From Trichaptum fuscoviolaceum (Eukaryota > Basidiomycota > Agaricomycetes > Hymenochaetales > Trichaptaceae): a stretch of 64,000 nt of DNA. Under the pieces are notes generated by a model. That model saw only the letters and a program-made list of their open reading frames with translations, was not told the origin of the DNA and made no database searches. The position numbers and the translations under genes are program-made. This document shows, piece by piece, positions 16,069 to 25,664 of the stretch (position 1 is the stretch's first letter; the number at the start of each line of letters is the position of its first letter). Location: the NCBI GenBank assembly GCA_910574455.1, contig CAJSYZ010000001.1, positions 3,021,424-3,085,423 of the forward strand. The letters are read 5' to 3'.

Positions 16069-17253
16069 CTACCGGGATTTGACCAAAATTCGCGCCAAAG
16101 GGCGGCTTTGCTTTCGTCGAGGCGTGCCTTTCCCACCGAGCTGGGGAGAGGCAGTCAGTTTGCCTAGGCGGTCGGGTTTCGCAAGGACCAGGGGCGGGGA
16201 CGAAGCGGGGGTCGAGGACGGGACTTCAGGCAGGGCGGCCTCAGGGGGCCCTTCCGGGATCGACTGGGACTGGGCTGGACGGGATTTTCGATGCAGGAAA
16301 TCTACCAAAGTTCGGGACGCGTTTGCTTGTGCTTCTGCAGCACCAAGCAGTCGTTCGGGAACAACGGGGTCTAGCGGGGTTGGGATCGAAGCGGGAACTG
16401 GTTCAGAGACCGGGGAAACAGGTGCGGGAACTGGAGGCACGGCGGGAGAAGCTGGGGTCGAAGCGTCTGGAGCGGGGGACGTGACAGTCGGGACTGGGGC
16501 GGCAGTAGACGTGGACGGGATCGTTTGCAGGTCAGAAATGCATACTTGTATCAAACCCTGTAAGAGGCTTTCAACTTCGTGACGCAGGAACTGGCTGAAC
16601 GCGGGATCCGTGTCTTGGACTATCCGGGTGCAGTGGGGCACCATTCGGGTCAGGACTTGTGCAACGCGGCTCAACATGGCGGGAGACGGTTCTGAGGCAG
16701 CGGGGGCGCGGGTTTCCGGGGCAGAATCCGAGGACGTAGCTTGGACACCTATTGTCGCAAACTGGCGTTTCGGGCTAGACTTCCGGGGTGCGACCTTTGC
16801 GGGGGGAGCGGCTTTTTTCACGGGAGGCCTTTCAGCACAATTGCGAATCAAGTGGCCCTTTGTTCCGCAGTAGAAGCAGAGCCCAAGTTTTCGCCTTTCA
16901 TGCCTATCAGCATCAGAAAGGGTGCGCTTGGTCGAGGACGGGATTCGGGGAACCGTAGGACGGGGCATCGTGGCACGGGGCGGGGCAGTCGGACATGCAG
17001 GAACCAAATGTTCGTTAGAACCGCAGTAGAAACAGAGGCGCAGTTTACGGCGCAGTTCACGGGTTTCTGGGGACGATGTCTGGGACGCAGGGCGAGAGCG
17101 GGGACGAGGTGCTACCGAGGCTGGGGAAGTTGACCGGGACGTGGCTGGCGAGGCAGGGACAGAGACAAGCCGGGGGAGCTGGACAGCAGGTGACTGTGGC
17201 CGGGAATTGCTCGAGGAAGACGAGCGCGTGGAGCGGGAGTCTGACGCGGACAT
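16069..17253 (-). CDS. gag-like nucleocapsid protein with two CCHC zinc knuckles
   Basis: About 394 residues from ATG at 17253; upstream codons are open but have no ATG. The order is a Ser/Arg/Pro-rich N-terminus, knuckle CFYCGSNEHLVPAC, a linker of about 40 residues, knuckle CFYCGTKGHLIRNC, a basic KKAAPP/RKSSPKR stretch, then a Pro/Ala-rich C-terminal half with one short helical segment (AMLSRVAQVLTRMVPHC..). CX2CX4HX4C knuckles bind RNA in retrotransposon Gag. It is the only gene of the element and reads toward the downstream LTR. The order (knuckles before the bulk of the protein) is unlike standard Gag, where they are C-terminal, so this may be a rearranged or reduced Gag. Confidence 0.75.
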   Translation of the reverse strand: MSASDSRSTRSSSSSNSRPQSPAVQLPRLVSVPASPATSRSTSPASVAPRPRSRPASQTSSPETRELRRKLRLCFYCGSNEHLVPACPTAPPRATMPRPTVPRIPSSTKRTLSDADRHERRKLGLCFYCGTKGHLIRNCAERPPVKKAAPPAKVAPRKSSPKRQFATIGVQATSSDSAPETRAPAASEPSPAMLSRVAQVLTRMVPHCTRIVQDTDPAFSQFLRHEVESLLQGLIQVCISDLQTIPSTSTAAPVPTVTSPAPDASTPASPAVPPVPAPVSPVSEPVPASIPTPLDPVVPERLLGAAEAQANASRTLVDFLHRKSRPAQSQSIPEGPPEAALPEVPSSTPASSPPLVLAKPDRLGKLTASPQLGGKGTPRRKQSRPLARILVKSR

Positions 17254-17354
17254 AGCGACACGGGGATTTTGTCGAAGTCCGAAAAAAAGAGTCGGGAAAA
17301 GAGCGTAGATTGTTGCCAATCCTGGTTACGGTAAGCTTTAGACTTTTGTCCTAA

Positions 17355-19966
17355 TGTTACGACCTGGGGGGAACCTGGGGGCCGGGGCGCGTTAACGGCT
17401 TCCGGGGCAAGGCCTGGGAGAGCGCGCGGCAGCGGAGAAGGCGAAGGGGAACCGTGAAGGACGCTACAACGCCAACGGAGTCGCGCGGGAAGCGGGGCTA
17501 CGGGGGCGAGACGCAAGGGGGCTCAAGGCGAGGACGGGACGGAGTCAGAGTCGAGGCGGGGAAGGCAGAGTCGAGGCGCGGGGAGACAGAGTTGAGGCGC
17601 GGGGAAATGCCAAGCGGGATTCTGGCGGGAATCTGGATTCGTGCGGGAATCTGGATTCTGGCGGGAATCTGGATTCGTGCAGGAATCTGGATTCTGGCGG
17701 GAATCTGGATTCGTGCGGGAATCTGGATTCGTGCAGGGATCGCCGAGCGGGAATCGTTCAGGACTTTGGCGGGAATCGCAGAGCGGGATTCTGGCGGGAA
17801 TCGTTCGGGACTTTGGCAGGAATCGCAGAGCGGGATTCTGGCGGGAATCTCAGAGCGGGATTCTGGGCAGGACTCAGAGCGGGATTCGCAGAGCGGGATC
17901 CGGGACAAGACAGAGACAAGAGAGCCAGAGAGCAGGCGTGCTCAGGACAGGAGCAGAGAGCTCAGGATAACCGGGATCTCAAGGCAACACTTTCTGTTAT
18001 CAGGAGGAGGTTCCCTAAGGAAGCACTCGACAAGTTAGCATTGTAAAACTACACTAGAGACAAGACAGAAACACACCTAAGGAAGCACTCGACAAGAGGA
18101 CAAAAGTGAGTGCTCCTTACGGTGGCGACAGGTATTTATCTACTGGGCAGAATCTACAGGGAACGGGCATGCATAAACGCGCAACTAACTAGTTACACAA
18201 TCTTGCGGGCGAAGGCCGCGCATACAGTGACGTGAATCCGGGATTCAGGATTCGGTGCGGGGGACATCTGGGCAAGATCTAAGGGAACGAGCGTGAAGCA
18301 TGGTCAAGTGAAACAAAGAGAACTAAAGGAATGTAATTGTGCGCGAGGTATCAAGCTGGCGCACAGGCAGCGGGGTAACGAGCGTGGGGGCGGATGTAAT
18401 GCATACATTGTCTCGGGATAAGTTGCAGGCAACTTCTGGCGTGGATCAGGGTCGCGGGAGATCGACAGGGACCAACTTCGAAGAAGCCGGTGCTTCGATG
18501 TCGTAACGAAGCCTAATCGCGAGGCGCGCGCGGGGCAGGGCGACTAAGGACGGGGTTCGAGTCCTTGCGGACAATGAGATCAATCCCGCACACGGGGTGG
18601 CGGGAATGTGGTCTGCGGGCCGGGACAGGACGCTACTAGCGAGACTAGTTGGCTGGCACGTGCGTGGCCAGGCCAATCACCTGGGGCTATCTCAAGACGA
18701 GGTTAGCATCGAGGAGCGGGAAGCTAAGGGGTTTCCCTTGGACAACGGGAAACTCGCGCGATTCGCGACGGGATCATGCAGGGAATCTGGTTCGGGTTTT
18801 GACCGGGTTTCGAGTTCGGGTTTCGACTGGGAATCGAGTTCGGGTTTAGACCGGGAATCGAGTTCGGGTTTCGACCGGGAATCGTAGCGGGAATCGTTCG
18901 GGAATCAGAGCGGGAACTTAGCTGGGGTTGCGATGGGATCGCGGCGGGATTGAAGGCGGGAATCCTGGGGGGATTTGCGCAGGGATTCGAGACGGGACGC
19001 GAGGCGGGAAACGAGCGGGTTTTCGACTGGGATCGTGCGGGGAAAAGGAGTGGGATTCCAACCGGGAAGCGAGCGGGGTTTCTACCGGGAATGAGCGGGG
19101 GAGTCTGGCGGGACTCTAGTCTGGAAACGAGCGGGGGGAGTTTGGCGGGACTCCAACCGGGACGAGTGGGGGAGTCTTGACGGGACTCCAACCGGGAACG
19201 AGCGTGGGTTGCGGGATTGTCAGAGAGGACGCTTGACAGCGTTCGCGGCGAGGCGGGATTCCTGGCGGGGCAGGCTGTGGACGAACAAGGGCAGGTCGAG
19301 AGGCACCGGATGTCGAAGGGGTTAGCTAGGGCACCGTGGCAGGACGAGCGCAGGGCAGGGTTCGTGACCGGGCAGGATTGCGGGACGGCAATCCTTGACC
19401 GCTGTCGTGTTGGCTTACTCAAGGCCAGACAGAGGTCGGCTTTGGACGCAGTGGATCAATCTCCTAACTGCACTTCATGACTGTGGACGCGAGGCCGGGA
19501 TCTGGTATCCGGGCATAGTCGAGAACCTACGAGGTCTGGGATAGCTATGGCTATGGCTATGGCTGTGGCAGGCTATGGCTATGGCTGTGGCTATGGTGAG
19601 TGACTTCGGGACTATGGCGAGGTACGGGGTTCACTGGAGCGGGGAACAGAGCATGACGGGAGCGGGGAGCGAGCGGGGGATCATCCTAGAGTCGGGGGAA
19701 CGACAAGGCGGGCTAGGGATGGATCGAGACGCGGGGACGAGGCGGGGGACTGACGAGGAGACGTGGGCGAGGACAAGCAGGGGCGAGGAGGTCGTAGCGG
19801 GGCGGAACTCTTAGCAGGAGAATGCATGGCAAAGCAGAGGTTCTTCCGGGATCAGAGAGCGGGGGATCCTTTCGGGATCTAGCCAAGGTTGCGCTTTCGG
19901 GTTTCAGTATACCGGGTTCTGTTTGGGATTGCCTTAGACATGTTGGGGTCCTGGGGGATCCCGACA
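17355..19966. repeat. LTR of LARD-like element (right copy, 2612 bp)
   Basis: This is a direct repeat of 13300-15877. It carries one extra 36-bp block in the CGGGAATCTGGATTC array (near 17680-17716) and lacks two single bases in G-runs near 18915 and 18967. On the minus strand it is the 5' LTR. GTACC follows at 19967-19971. Confidence 0.9.
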
Positions 19967-20358
19967 GTACCAAGCCACTGGACCCTGATCCGACTAGGTC
20001 CGACCTATACCGCTGACGTAAGTCGGAGTTCGGGGTCCCGCTCTAGTCGGGGTCCCGCATCGGTAGAGCGGAGGTTCGAGTCGGAGTGGCGGAAGAAAGA
20101 AAGAAAGGAGAATTGTTTGCAGGGCGCTTGTCCTAGCGGCCTGCAAACATACAGGCAAGTAATCTATGCAAAAAGGAAGAGAATCGGAGTTAAAGAAAGT
20201 CCGGTTTCGGACCGGACATGTCGGGGATCCGACTCGGAGTATGATCGTAAAAGAAAATAAAGGAAAAATAAAAGAAATAAAATAACCTGAGGCGGATTCC
20301 TGACACCGTTCTGTCTGGGATTGCTGGTGCCTCATACATAGAAGAGAAGTAAGTTGCA

Positions 20359-21293
20359 TCAAAGATCAAGAGGAGGGTCTGAAACGTGACCGTTAAAATC
20401 ATAAAGATCCAGGTCCGTGTCCTGAGTGCGTGGTCCAAGGGCGCGCCGTACGTACACACAAAGGGTCGTCAGGTCCATGTCCTGGTCGGTTGGGAGGCCA
20501 TCTAGCTCCATCATTGCAAATGCAAGGCGGATAACAGCTGAGGTGCGCTGAGTGGGTTGGTCGAGATGCCTAGTGAACTTAAGCCACTTGCGAATCACGT
20601 CGATAAGAGGTTCGTCTGCCCACTCTGTGTGGTGGGCTGGGAGTGGGGTGCCTTTAGGCCAGACCTTTCCAATCCAAGGGCGGAAAGTCTCGCAACCACC
20701 AAGTATGTGGGCGGCGGTCTGGGCAGGCCAAGGGGGATGATTGTGCCAGCAACAGTAGGTGATCAGGCCGTTTCTGCGCCTATATTCGGCTCATGCGCAT
20801 CCAGTACGCCCCGAAGGGGCCAGCGCAGCAGAGAACTTGAGCAACTGCTGAAATCTCAGTGCGGGGGTAGGTGTCTGACATCTCCATGAGTGCGCGCGGA
20901 CGTCGTTTTGGTGGGCCTGTGATTGCCAAGTACTTGTCGGCAGTTGAGGCAGTGGCATGAGCGAGGTGGGCCTCCCATTGCTTCTGGGCGTTGAGGGTGT
21001 TCTGCTCGCGGAGGGCGGATATCGAAGGAAGGGATGATGAGGGTGGCAGTTCTGTGGCTTTCTTTGCCTCTTCATCAGCCCATTCGTTTCCTGGGACGCC
21101 TGAGTGACCCGGGCACCAGTGGAACTCAATTTTGAGGTTGGGGTGAATGTCCAGCAGGTTGGTGATGCCTGCTTTCCAAGCGAGTAGTAAGTGGGCGCCA
21201 GGTGCTGAGGGCCAATCACGGACAAGGCGAAGGGCGGTTAGCGAGTCTGACATGAAGACAATGGACTCCACTTCCAGGAGATGGCGGCTGAAG
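20359..21293 (-). pseudogene. LINE A ORF2 fragment: RNase H C-terminal half and tail
   Basis: RNase H signatures are clear (LSDS-like MSDSLTALRL, HWCPGHSGVPGNEWADEEAKKA), followed by the LINE C-terminal domain. The frame is broken near 20785, where two bases are missing relative to the LINE at 59197-61327. The true C-terminus (..LYDFNGHVSDPPLDL) is read in another frame ending at 20359. The N-terminal side continues at 22670-22870 across the hAT-like insertion. Confidence 0.85.
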
Positions 21294-22661
21294 TAGAGCA
21301 TGACACGGGTGCACCTGCAGGTGCACCCGGATCCGTGATGCGCAGGTACCTGCGCAAAAAAACTGATACCTGGATCCGACCCGGAACCGTGGGAAACGGA
21401 ACCGGGTCTACCTGGACCCGTTACCTGCAGGTATTGCAGGTACCTGATGCAACCCGCAGGTATTTAACAGTAAGTAGTGTAGTAATAAGATATAAATATA
21501 AATAACAACATACCATGTATCCCGGAGATGGGAGTGTAGCAGGAGTGGGGATGGGCGTGGGTGCGCGCCATCGTTCGATACCTGCTCGGAGAGTGAGATC
21601 CGGATGGGCTTGAAGAGAGCGAGGAGGCAGCGGACCTGGACGACGGCGGTGAGCGCCGAGGGTTTGCGACGGTGGAAGTTGGCAACAGTGCGTACCGCTT
21701 GTGGGGCGGCATCATGAGTACAAGCGACGGTGGGTGTTGCGGATGCTGGACGAGCGGGATCAACGAGATTAGTGTGAAGAAGGTAAGTGAAAAGCAAAAA
21801 AAAGACATACCAGAAGACCAGTTGAACCTCTGCAGTATGAGATTCTAGCTTGATCTTCGCCGCGATCCCATTCTGACTTGCGGTCGTCTGCGCAAACGGA
21901 AGACAAGCGCGCAGTTGGCGAGGAGGCGGCCATTGGGCGCAGCGGGGCCGTCATCGTGGTAGGCGGCTTCGAGTCTTTTGAGTATAGCTTCCATAGTGTG
22001 CTTGGAATGATGTGACTGTCTTGCACATGCGCGCTGTGTCAACGGCACCCTCCCTCTGTTGCACAGGCACACCGCGGCCATAGAGCAAGATGTTGAGCTC
22101 ATAGAGGTTGGGACATACGACGACTGCGCGAGCGAAAGAGAGTTGGGGAACCTAATCTGGATGGTTGTATTGAGTGTGCTGCGCAGGCGTGCAACAGCAT
22201 CACCGAGCTCGCGGCCTATGTCATGCGGTCGACCGCGCGGGCGAACGACTTGCAGACGGTCTCTGAGCGCAGAGTCGAGTCCGACGCCCAGTTGGCGAGC
22301 GCGCATTTGGCGGGGAGGCGGTCATCGGGCTCGAGGTTGTCATCGCAGTCGCCAGGGTCAACAGAACGAGTATAACTTCCATAGGGAGCTTCGAGAGAGC
22401 TCAGAAGTGGCCATGTCGAGTAGAATGTTGGTGAAAGTAGTGGTACATCGTTGCGTCCGTGGCACACAAAGTGAGTGCACGTGATTTACCGGGTACCTGC
22501 AGGTACCCGGTCAGGTACCTGGACAAAAAAAAATCCAAACCTGGACCTGCAGGTAACCGTGGGAACCAGGTACCTGCGCACAGGTGCACCTGGAACCGCA
22601 GGTATTTGAGCGCAGGTACCTGCAGGTACCCACGGATGACCTGCACCCGTGTCATGCTCTA
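21294..22661. mobile_element. hAT-like non-autonomous DNA transposon, copy 1 (1368 bp)
   Basis: Terminal inverted repeats TAGAGCATGACACGGGTGCA are perfect over about 20 bp. The 8-bp target duplication is GGCTGAAG/GGCCGAAG (one mismatch; 21286-21293, 22662-22669), diagnostic of hAT-type insertion. Both ends carry dense palindromes built on ACCTGCAGGT and CAGGTACCTG within about 170 bp, as expected of subterminal transposase sites. No transposase is visible; the open frames inside show no conserved domain. It interrupts LINE A inside the RNase H domain, exactly restoring it on removal. Confidence 0.85.
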
Positions 22662-22669
22662 GGCCGAAG

Positions 22670-22870
22670 TGAGAGGCGGCCCAAGCTGGAGCAGACGCAA
22701 GGGAGAAGATCTCAGCGTCAGTGGCAGTGGCAATTTTGGGGGAAGCACAGTGTCTGAAGCCCAGGCGATGTTGACCGCGCATAGCGACAATAGCTGAGCC
22801 AGACTTGTGCTCGAGTCTGGAGCCGTCCGTGAAGATCTGGACAGAGGTTGTGGTGCACAGAGAGTTGGCA
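22670..22870 (-). pseudogene. LINE A ORF2 fragment: RNase H N-terminal part
   Basis: It encodes VQIFTDGSRLEHKSGSAIV and DAEIFSLASAPAWA, the first two acidic sites of the LINE RNase H domain. The copy is 5'-truncated here; upstream RT is missing. Confidence 0.85.
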
Positions 22871-23290
22871 GACATCCTTCTTGACCTCAATGGTGTAGTG
22901 GCGTACACCAGGGGTAAGTCTGTTCCGCAAACAGGCTAGTCCAGCTACATGGGCAAGACCGTTGAATTGCTGGGATAGCCTAAAGCCTGCAGCTACCGTC
23001 ACTATTTCCCCCTGCTTAGAGTCCCCCGGTCAGTGAACGGGAATGATGATAGCACGAGGATTAGTATGACACTGGGCCTGCAACCCAGGGTGGTAAAAAT
23101 GCTCAGGATGATCCCTGCGGAGGGAGAAATGGCCAATCAGCAGCCAAGCCCAACCCCACTTTGAGGGATAGGGAAGGTTCAACGACTAAGTGGCGGTCGG
23201 CGTGGGCCCCCATAGGCCCGCGCTTAAGATATAGTCTACAGCAGTGGGGAAACCCACCGGGGTGCGCTAAACGTGTTAAAAGTGCTGGGG
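22871..23290 (+). ncRNA. group I intron catalytic core
   Basis: The conserved helices appear in canonical order. P3 is GACCG (22957-22961) with CGGTC (23194-23198). P4 is TGCTG (22968-22972) with CAGCA (23138-23142). P6 lies around 23146-23174. P7 is GACTA (23184-23188) with TAGTC (23232-23236). P8 is a GCGTGGGCC/GGCCCGCGC hairpin (23200-23223). P9 is GTGGG-GAAA-CCCAC (23244-23257). The signature strings CAGCCAAGCC, GGTTCAACGACTAAG and TTAAGATATAGTC match nuclear IC1/IE introns such as the Tetrahymena rRNA intron. No rRNA sequence is recognisable on either side. The left part is cut by LINE A and the right part by the outer chromovirus. I see no homing endonuclease gene. Confidence 0.88.
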
Positions 23291-24133
23291 TGTCAGACCG
23301 GGCTTCAGACCTTGGGGAACGGAGGACCGACTGTTAAGTCGGACTACCGAAAGGTGGCTCTAACGAAAGGGAGAAACATTAGCTTCGTTAAGCTAACACG
23401 GACTCACGGACAAGGCTGCAGAGCCTAATAGATATAGAGAAGAGAGTCGAACGCAGTTTGACGTAAGAGTCGGAAACTGAAGAGAGAACCGGGATAAGTC
23501 GATCCCGACTGCGAATCGCGCAGTATAAAGTCGGACGAAGGTCTGGTGGAGCTCAACGGCCTAGTATCGTATTGATACCCTAGGACTTGTGATATTTGAG
23601 TCGAAGCTATACTACAATACATGTATCGACTTTATAGTTGAGACTTGTTTGTACATTGTTGATAGAACGCATGTCCGATCATAGTCCGGATCGGGTTGAA
23701 GGCATGAACGAAAGGGGAAAGGGAATAAAATGCGAGGCCGAAGGTTACACGGAGGCAATCGCATGTATGCGGCATGTTCAGGATAGAAAGAATAGAAAGG
23801 GTCCGTTTCGGCGGTCCGGTCAGGTACGTAGCGGGGTCCTATGACGTCGATCGTAGTGCGGAATGCGCGTGGTGGTCCGGTTACGGTCGGCCCGGCTATG
23901 ATCCGGTGTCTAGTGCGAAAGGTTAGTGACAGTATTGGATATTGGATATCCAATTGTATTGTCCGGCGTTTGGTCTATGGCGGACGTTAGCGTGGGGTGG
24001 ATATTGGTGTGATATCCCTGCGTGCACGTGTTGTCCGCGATGTCCGTTCGGTGGAGACGAGTCGGAGTGCCGAACTATGAGCGGACATCGTAGTACCTGT
24101 TCGGAAAGGTTAGGTAAAAGTGTAGTCGTGACA
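23291..24133 (-). repeat. 3' LTR of outer chromovirus
   Basis: 843 bp, TG..CA bounded. It is preceded on the minus strand by the purine tract and followed by the target duplicate TGGGG at 23286-23290. Confidence 0.92.
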
Positions 24134-24148
24134 GTAGCTCCCCCCTCA
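24134..24148 (-). promoter_or_regulatory. polypurine tract of outer chromovirus
   Basis: The minus strand reads TTGAGGGGGGAGCTAC directly before the 3' LTR, the expected plus-strand primer. Its position fixes the element's orientation. Confidence 0.8.
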
Positions 24149-24287
24149 ACTGCCGAGCCCCGTTGAGGCAGGTTATGGGCGTCGTTGTGGGCGTAAGTAG
24201 GTGTTGGGGGGTGAGTGGGGTGCGGAGTGTCGGGTCGGATAAAAAAAATGGCGTCAGTATGAAAATTTTTTTTGAGTCGGTCGTGAG

Positions 24288-24294
24288 TATAAAA
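24288..24294 (+). promoter_or_regulatory. TATA box of the antisense accessory gene
   Basis: TATAAAA lies 76 bp before the ATG at 24370. It falls in the 236-bp stretch between the polypurine tract and the gene, where nothing else is coded. It suggests the antisense gene has its own promoter. Confidence 0.55.
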
Positions 24295-24369
24295 TTGGGG
24301 GTTAGAGGTGGTGGTCAGTATCCGTTTTGAATTTCGTCCTTTACCACTCCCCCATCTGCTTCTTTTACC

Positions 24370-24529
24370 ATGGCACCGAAACCCGCTATCTCTGTTGACA
24401 TTCGGGACTCCGCCCTCGACTACGTGTCAGTGGTGGTCGACGAGTCGTTCGCAAGGGCGATCGCGGTGATTTTGCAGCGGGTAGAGAATTTTCCGGGGCG
24501 TATCCCCGGTAATGAACCGCCTGCCGCAG
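24370..24529 (+). pseudogene. antisense accessory gene of outer chromovirus, first exon (5' part)
   Basis: It starts MAPKPAISVDIRDSALDY and continues DESFARAIAVILQRVENFPG to PPAA, where the second chromovirus enters after CGCAG. It resumes at 36954-36972 (ERRAIA), is cut by the Ngaro element, then by the TA-flanked foldback element just inside the splice donor. Removing all three restores one reading frame and a GTAAGT donor. Exons 2-4 are at 43037-43247, 43301-43662 and 43720-44406, for a predicted protein of about 481 residues. As it stands the gene is split over 20 kb. Confidence 0.75.
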
Positions 24530-25078
24530 TGTTACGCATCAAGCTGCTTACCCTTGTTTACACATTGTTTATGTTCCCCCTCATCTTTTTCTCTCACCCT
24601 TTCTACCTGCATGTGCGTACACACATTGCATCATTCTTTCATCATTGACTCCACACTCCGATGGCTCCACTCGCTCCACCTTCACTCCGAGAGCCCCAGG
24701 ACCTTCCACTCCGATGATACATCATTCTACTCCACTCTACTCCACCTATGCTCCGATCTGACATCATCCTTCATTAATTAGAGCCACTATGACGGACTCA
24801 CTCCACTTCTGACCCGCGATGATGTAGTTTCATTCCTTGCTCCACTCTATTGTTCTCTGTAGTATATAAGGCCATGTACATAGCGCCCCAGGATGACACT
24901 TAAGTCAATCCTCCTATAGTCTTTTACAATCACGTACCAAAGACTCTGTTCACCCACGACTTCCGGTATAGAGACCCTCACAAAGCGGACCCTCTATACT
25001 GTACTTGCTACTTCACCCAACAACGCTTTGGTCACTTATCATTTCCGTGATAAGTCCATCGAAGCTGTGAACGTAACA
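24530..25078 (+). repeat. 5' LTR of second chromovirus
   Basis: 549 bp. TATATAA near 24863, followed about 30 bp later by the likely transcription start region, marks the promoter. The internal region after it (25079-25664) is leader without a gene. Confidence 0.92.
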
Positions 25079-25664
25079 ATTAGGATTGACTTCTTTCTCA
25101 TCTGAGATCGATCTCAACTCCGAAACACCCCCCTCTACGCTCTACCACATTCTAGAATAAATCGGTACACCCTACGCATTCCAATCTGGAATACTGACGG
25201 TTAAGTATTACAACTGGCCCTTGTCTACTAACTATCAATTAGGAACGAAAGGAATACGAACGACAGTACGATCGAATACACCAAGCATAACAGTGCTATA
25301 CTTGGAAGGAAGCGACAGACAAGTAATCACAGAAATTAAGCAGGTTCACGACAGAATTTACGGTCCTTGTTACGCGTTTGGTTGGTGATAGCGTGAAGCA
25401 GAGGATCGCGACCCATTCAAGCAGCTTAGCCACGTCCAACGTAACTTGAAGAGAAGAAGGAAGCAGGGGAAAGGTCTCATCCACCACAGAAACTGCCACA
25501 GCCGGAAGACACGCATACCCTCACTCGTAGACGACAGCAATACACGGTGAACATCGAAACAGATTATCCAGCGAACCTAGGAAGACAGAAAGGACAAGGT
25601 ATCCGAAGACGTTAATATCACTCACGAATACTCTTGTAGCTCAAAGGGTTGATAACCCGAGGAA

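Larger units (their letters stand above)
13300..19966 (-). mobile_element. non-autonomous LTR retrotransposon with 2.6-kb LTRs (LARD-like)
   Basis: Two near-identical direct repeats of 2578 and 2612 bp (TGTTACGACC..CCCGACA) flank a 1477-bp internal region. GTACC is duplicated at both edges (13295-13299, 19967-19971). Orientation is minus: a purine-rich tract, the complement of 15878-15893, abuts the downstream LTR on that strand. The internal region encodes one gag-like protein with two CCHC knuckles and no protease, RT or integrase, so the element must borrow enzymes in trans. No primer-binding site starting TGG was found. The LTRs differ by a 36-bp repeat expansion, two single-base indels and a few substitutions, so insertion is recent. 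Confidence 0.9.
13058..20305. repeat. solo LTR (about 576 bp), split by a younger LTR element
   Basis: The halves 13058-13299 and 19972-20305 together form one LTR beginning TGTTACGACC and ending CCTGACA (TG..CA). It is flanked by CCGTT (13053-13057 and 20306-20310). The empty site is preserved in the LINE at 58907-58911, which reads straight through CCGTTCTGTCTGG. No internal region of its own is present, so it is a recombination-derived solo LTR. Its first bases and an internal direct repeat (GAGAAGCACTTTACAAG, near 13149 and 13213) resemble the LTR nested inside it, suggesting related families. Confidence 0.85.
12745..22870 (-). mobile_element. LINE copy A (Tad1/I-like), 5'-truncated, carrying nested insertions
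   Basis: Reading the minus strand, the copy ends in a poly-A tail (T24 at 12746-12769) preceded by a 3' UTR (12770-13057) that closely matches the UTR of the LINE at 58623-58960. It breaks off inside the RNase H domain at about 22870. GACATC flanks both ends (12739-12744, 22871-22876), a likely target-site duplication. Its body is split by a solo LTR (13058-20305 with contents, TSD CCGTT) and a hAT-like element (21294-22661). LINE pieces are 12745-13057, 20311-21293 and 22670-22870. Confidence 0.88.

Noticed and set aside
17320..17354. Primer-binding site of the LARD-like element
   Set aside because: The bases after the 5' LTR (minus strand TTAGGACAAAAGTC) do not start with TGG and match no tRNA end I know, so no site is annotated.
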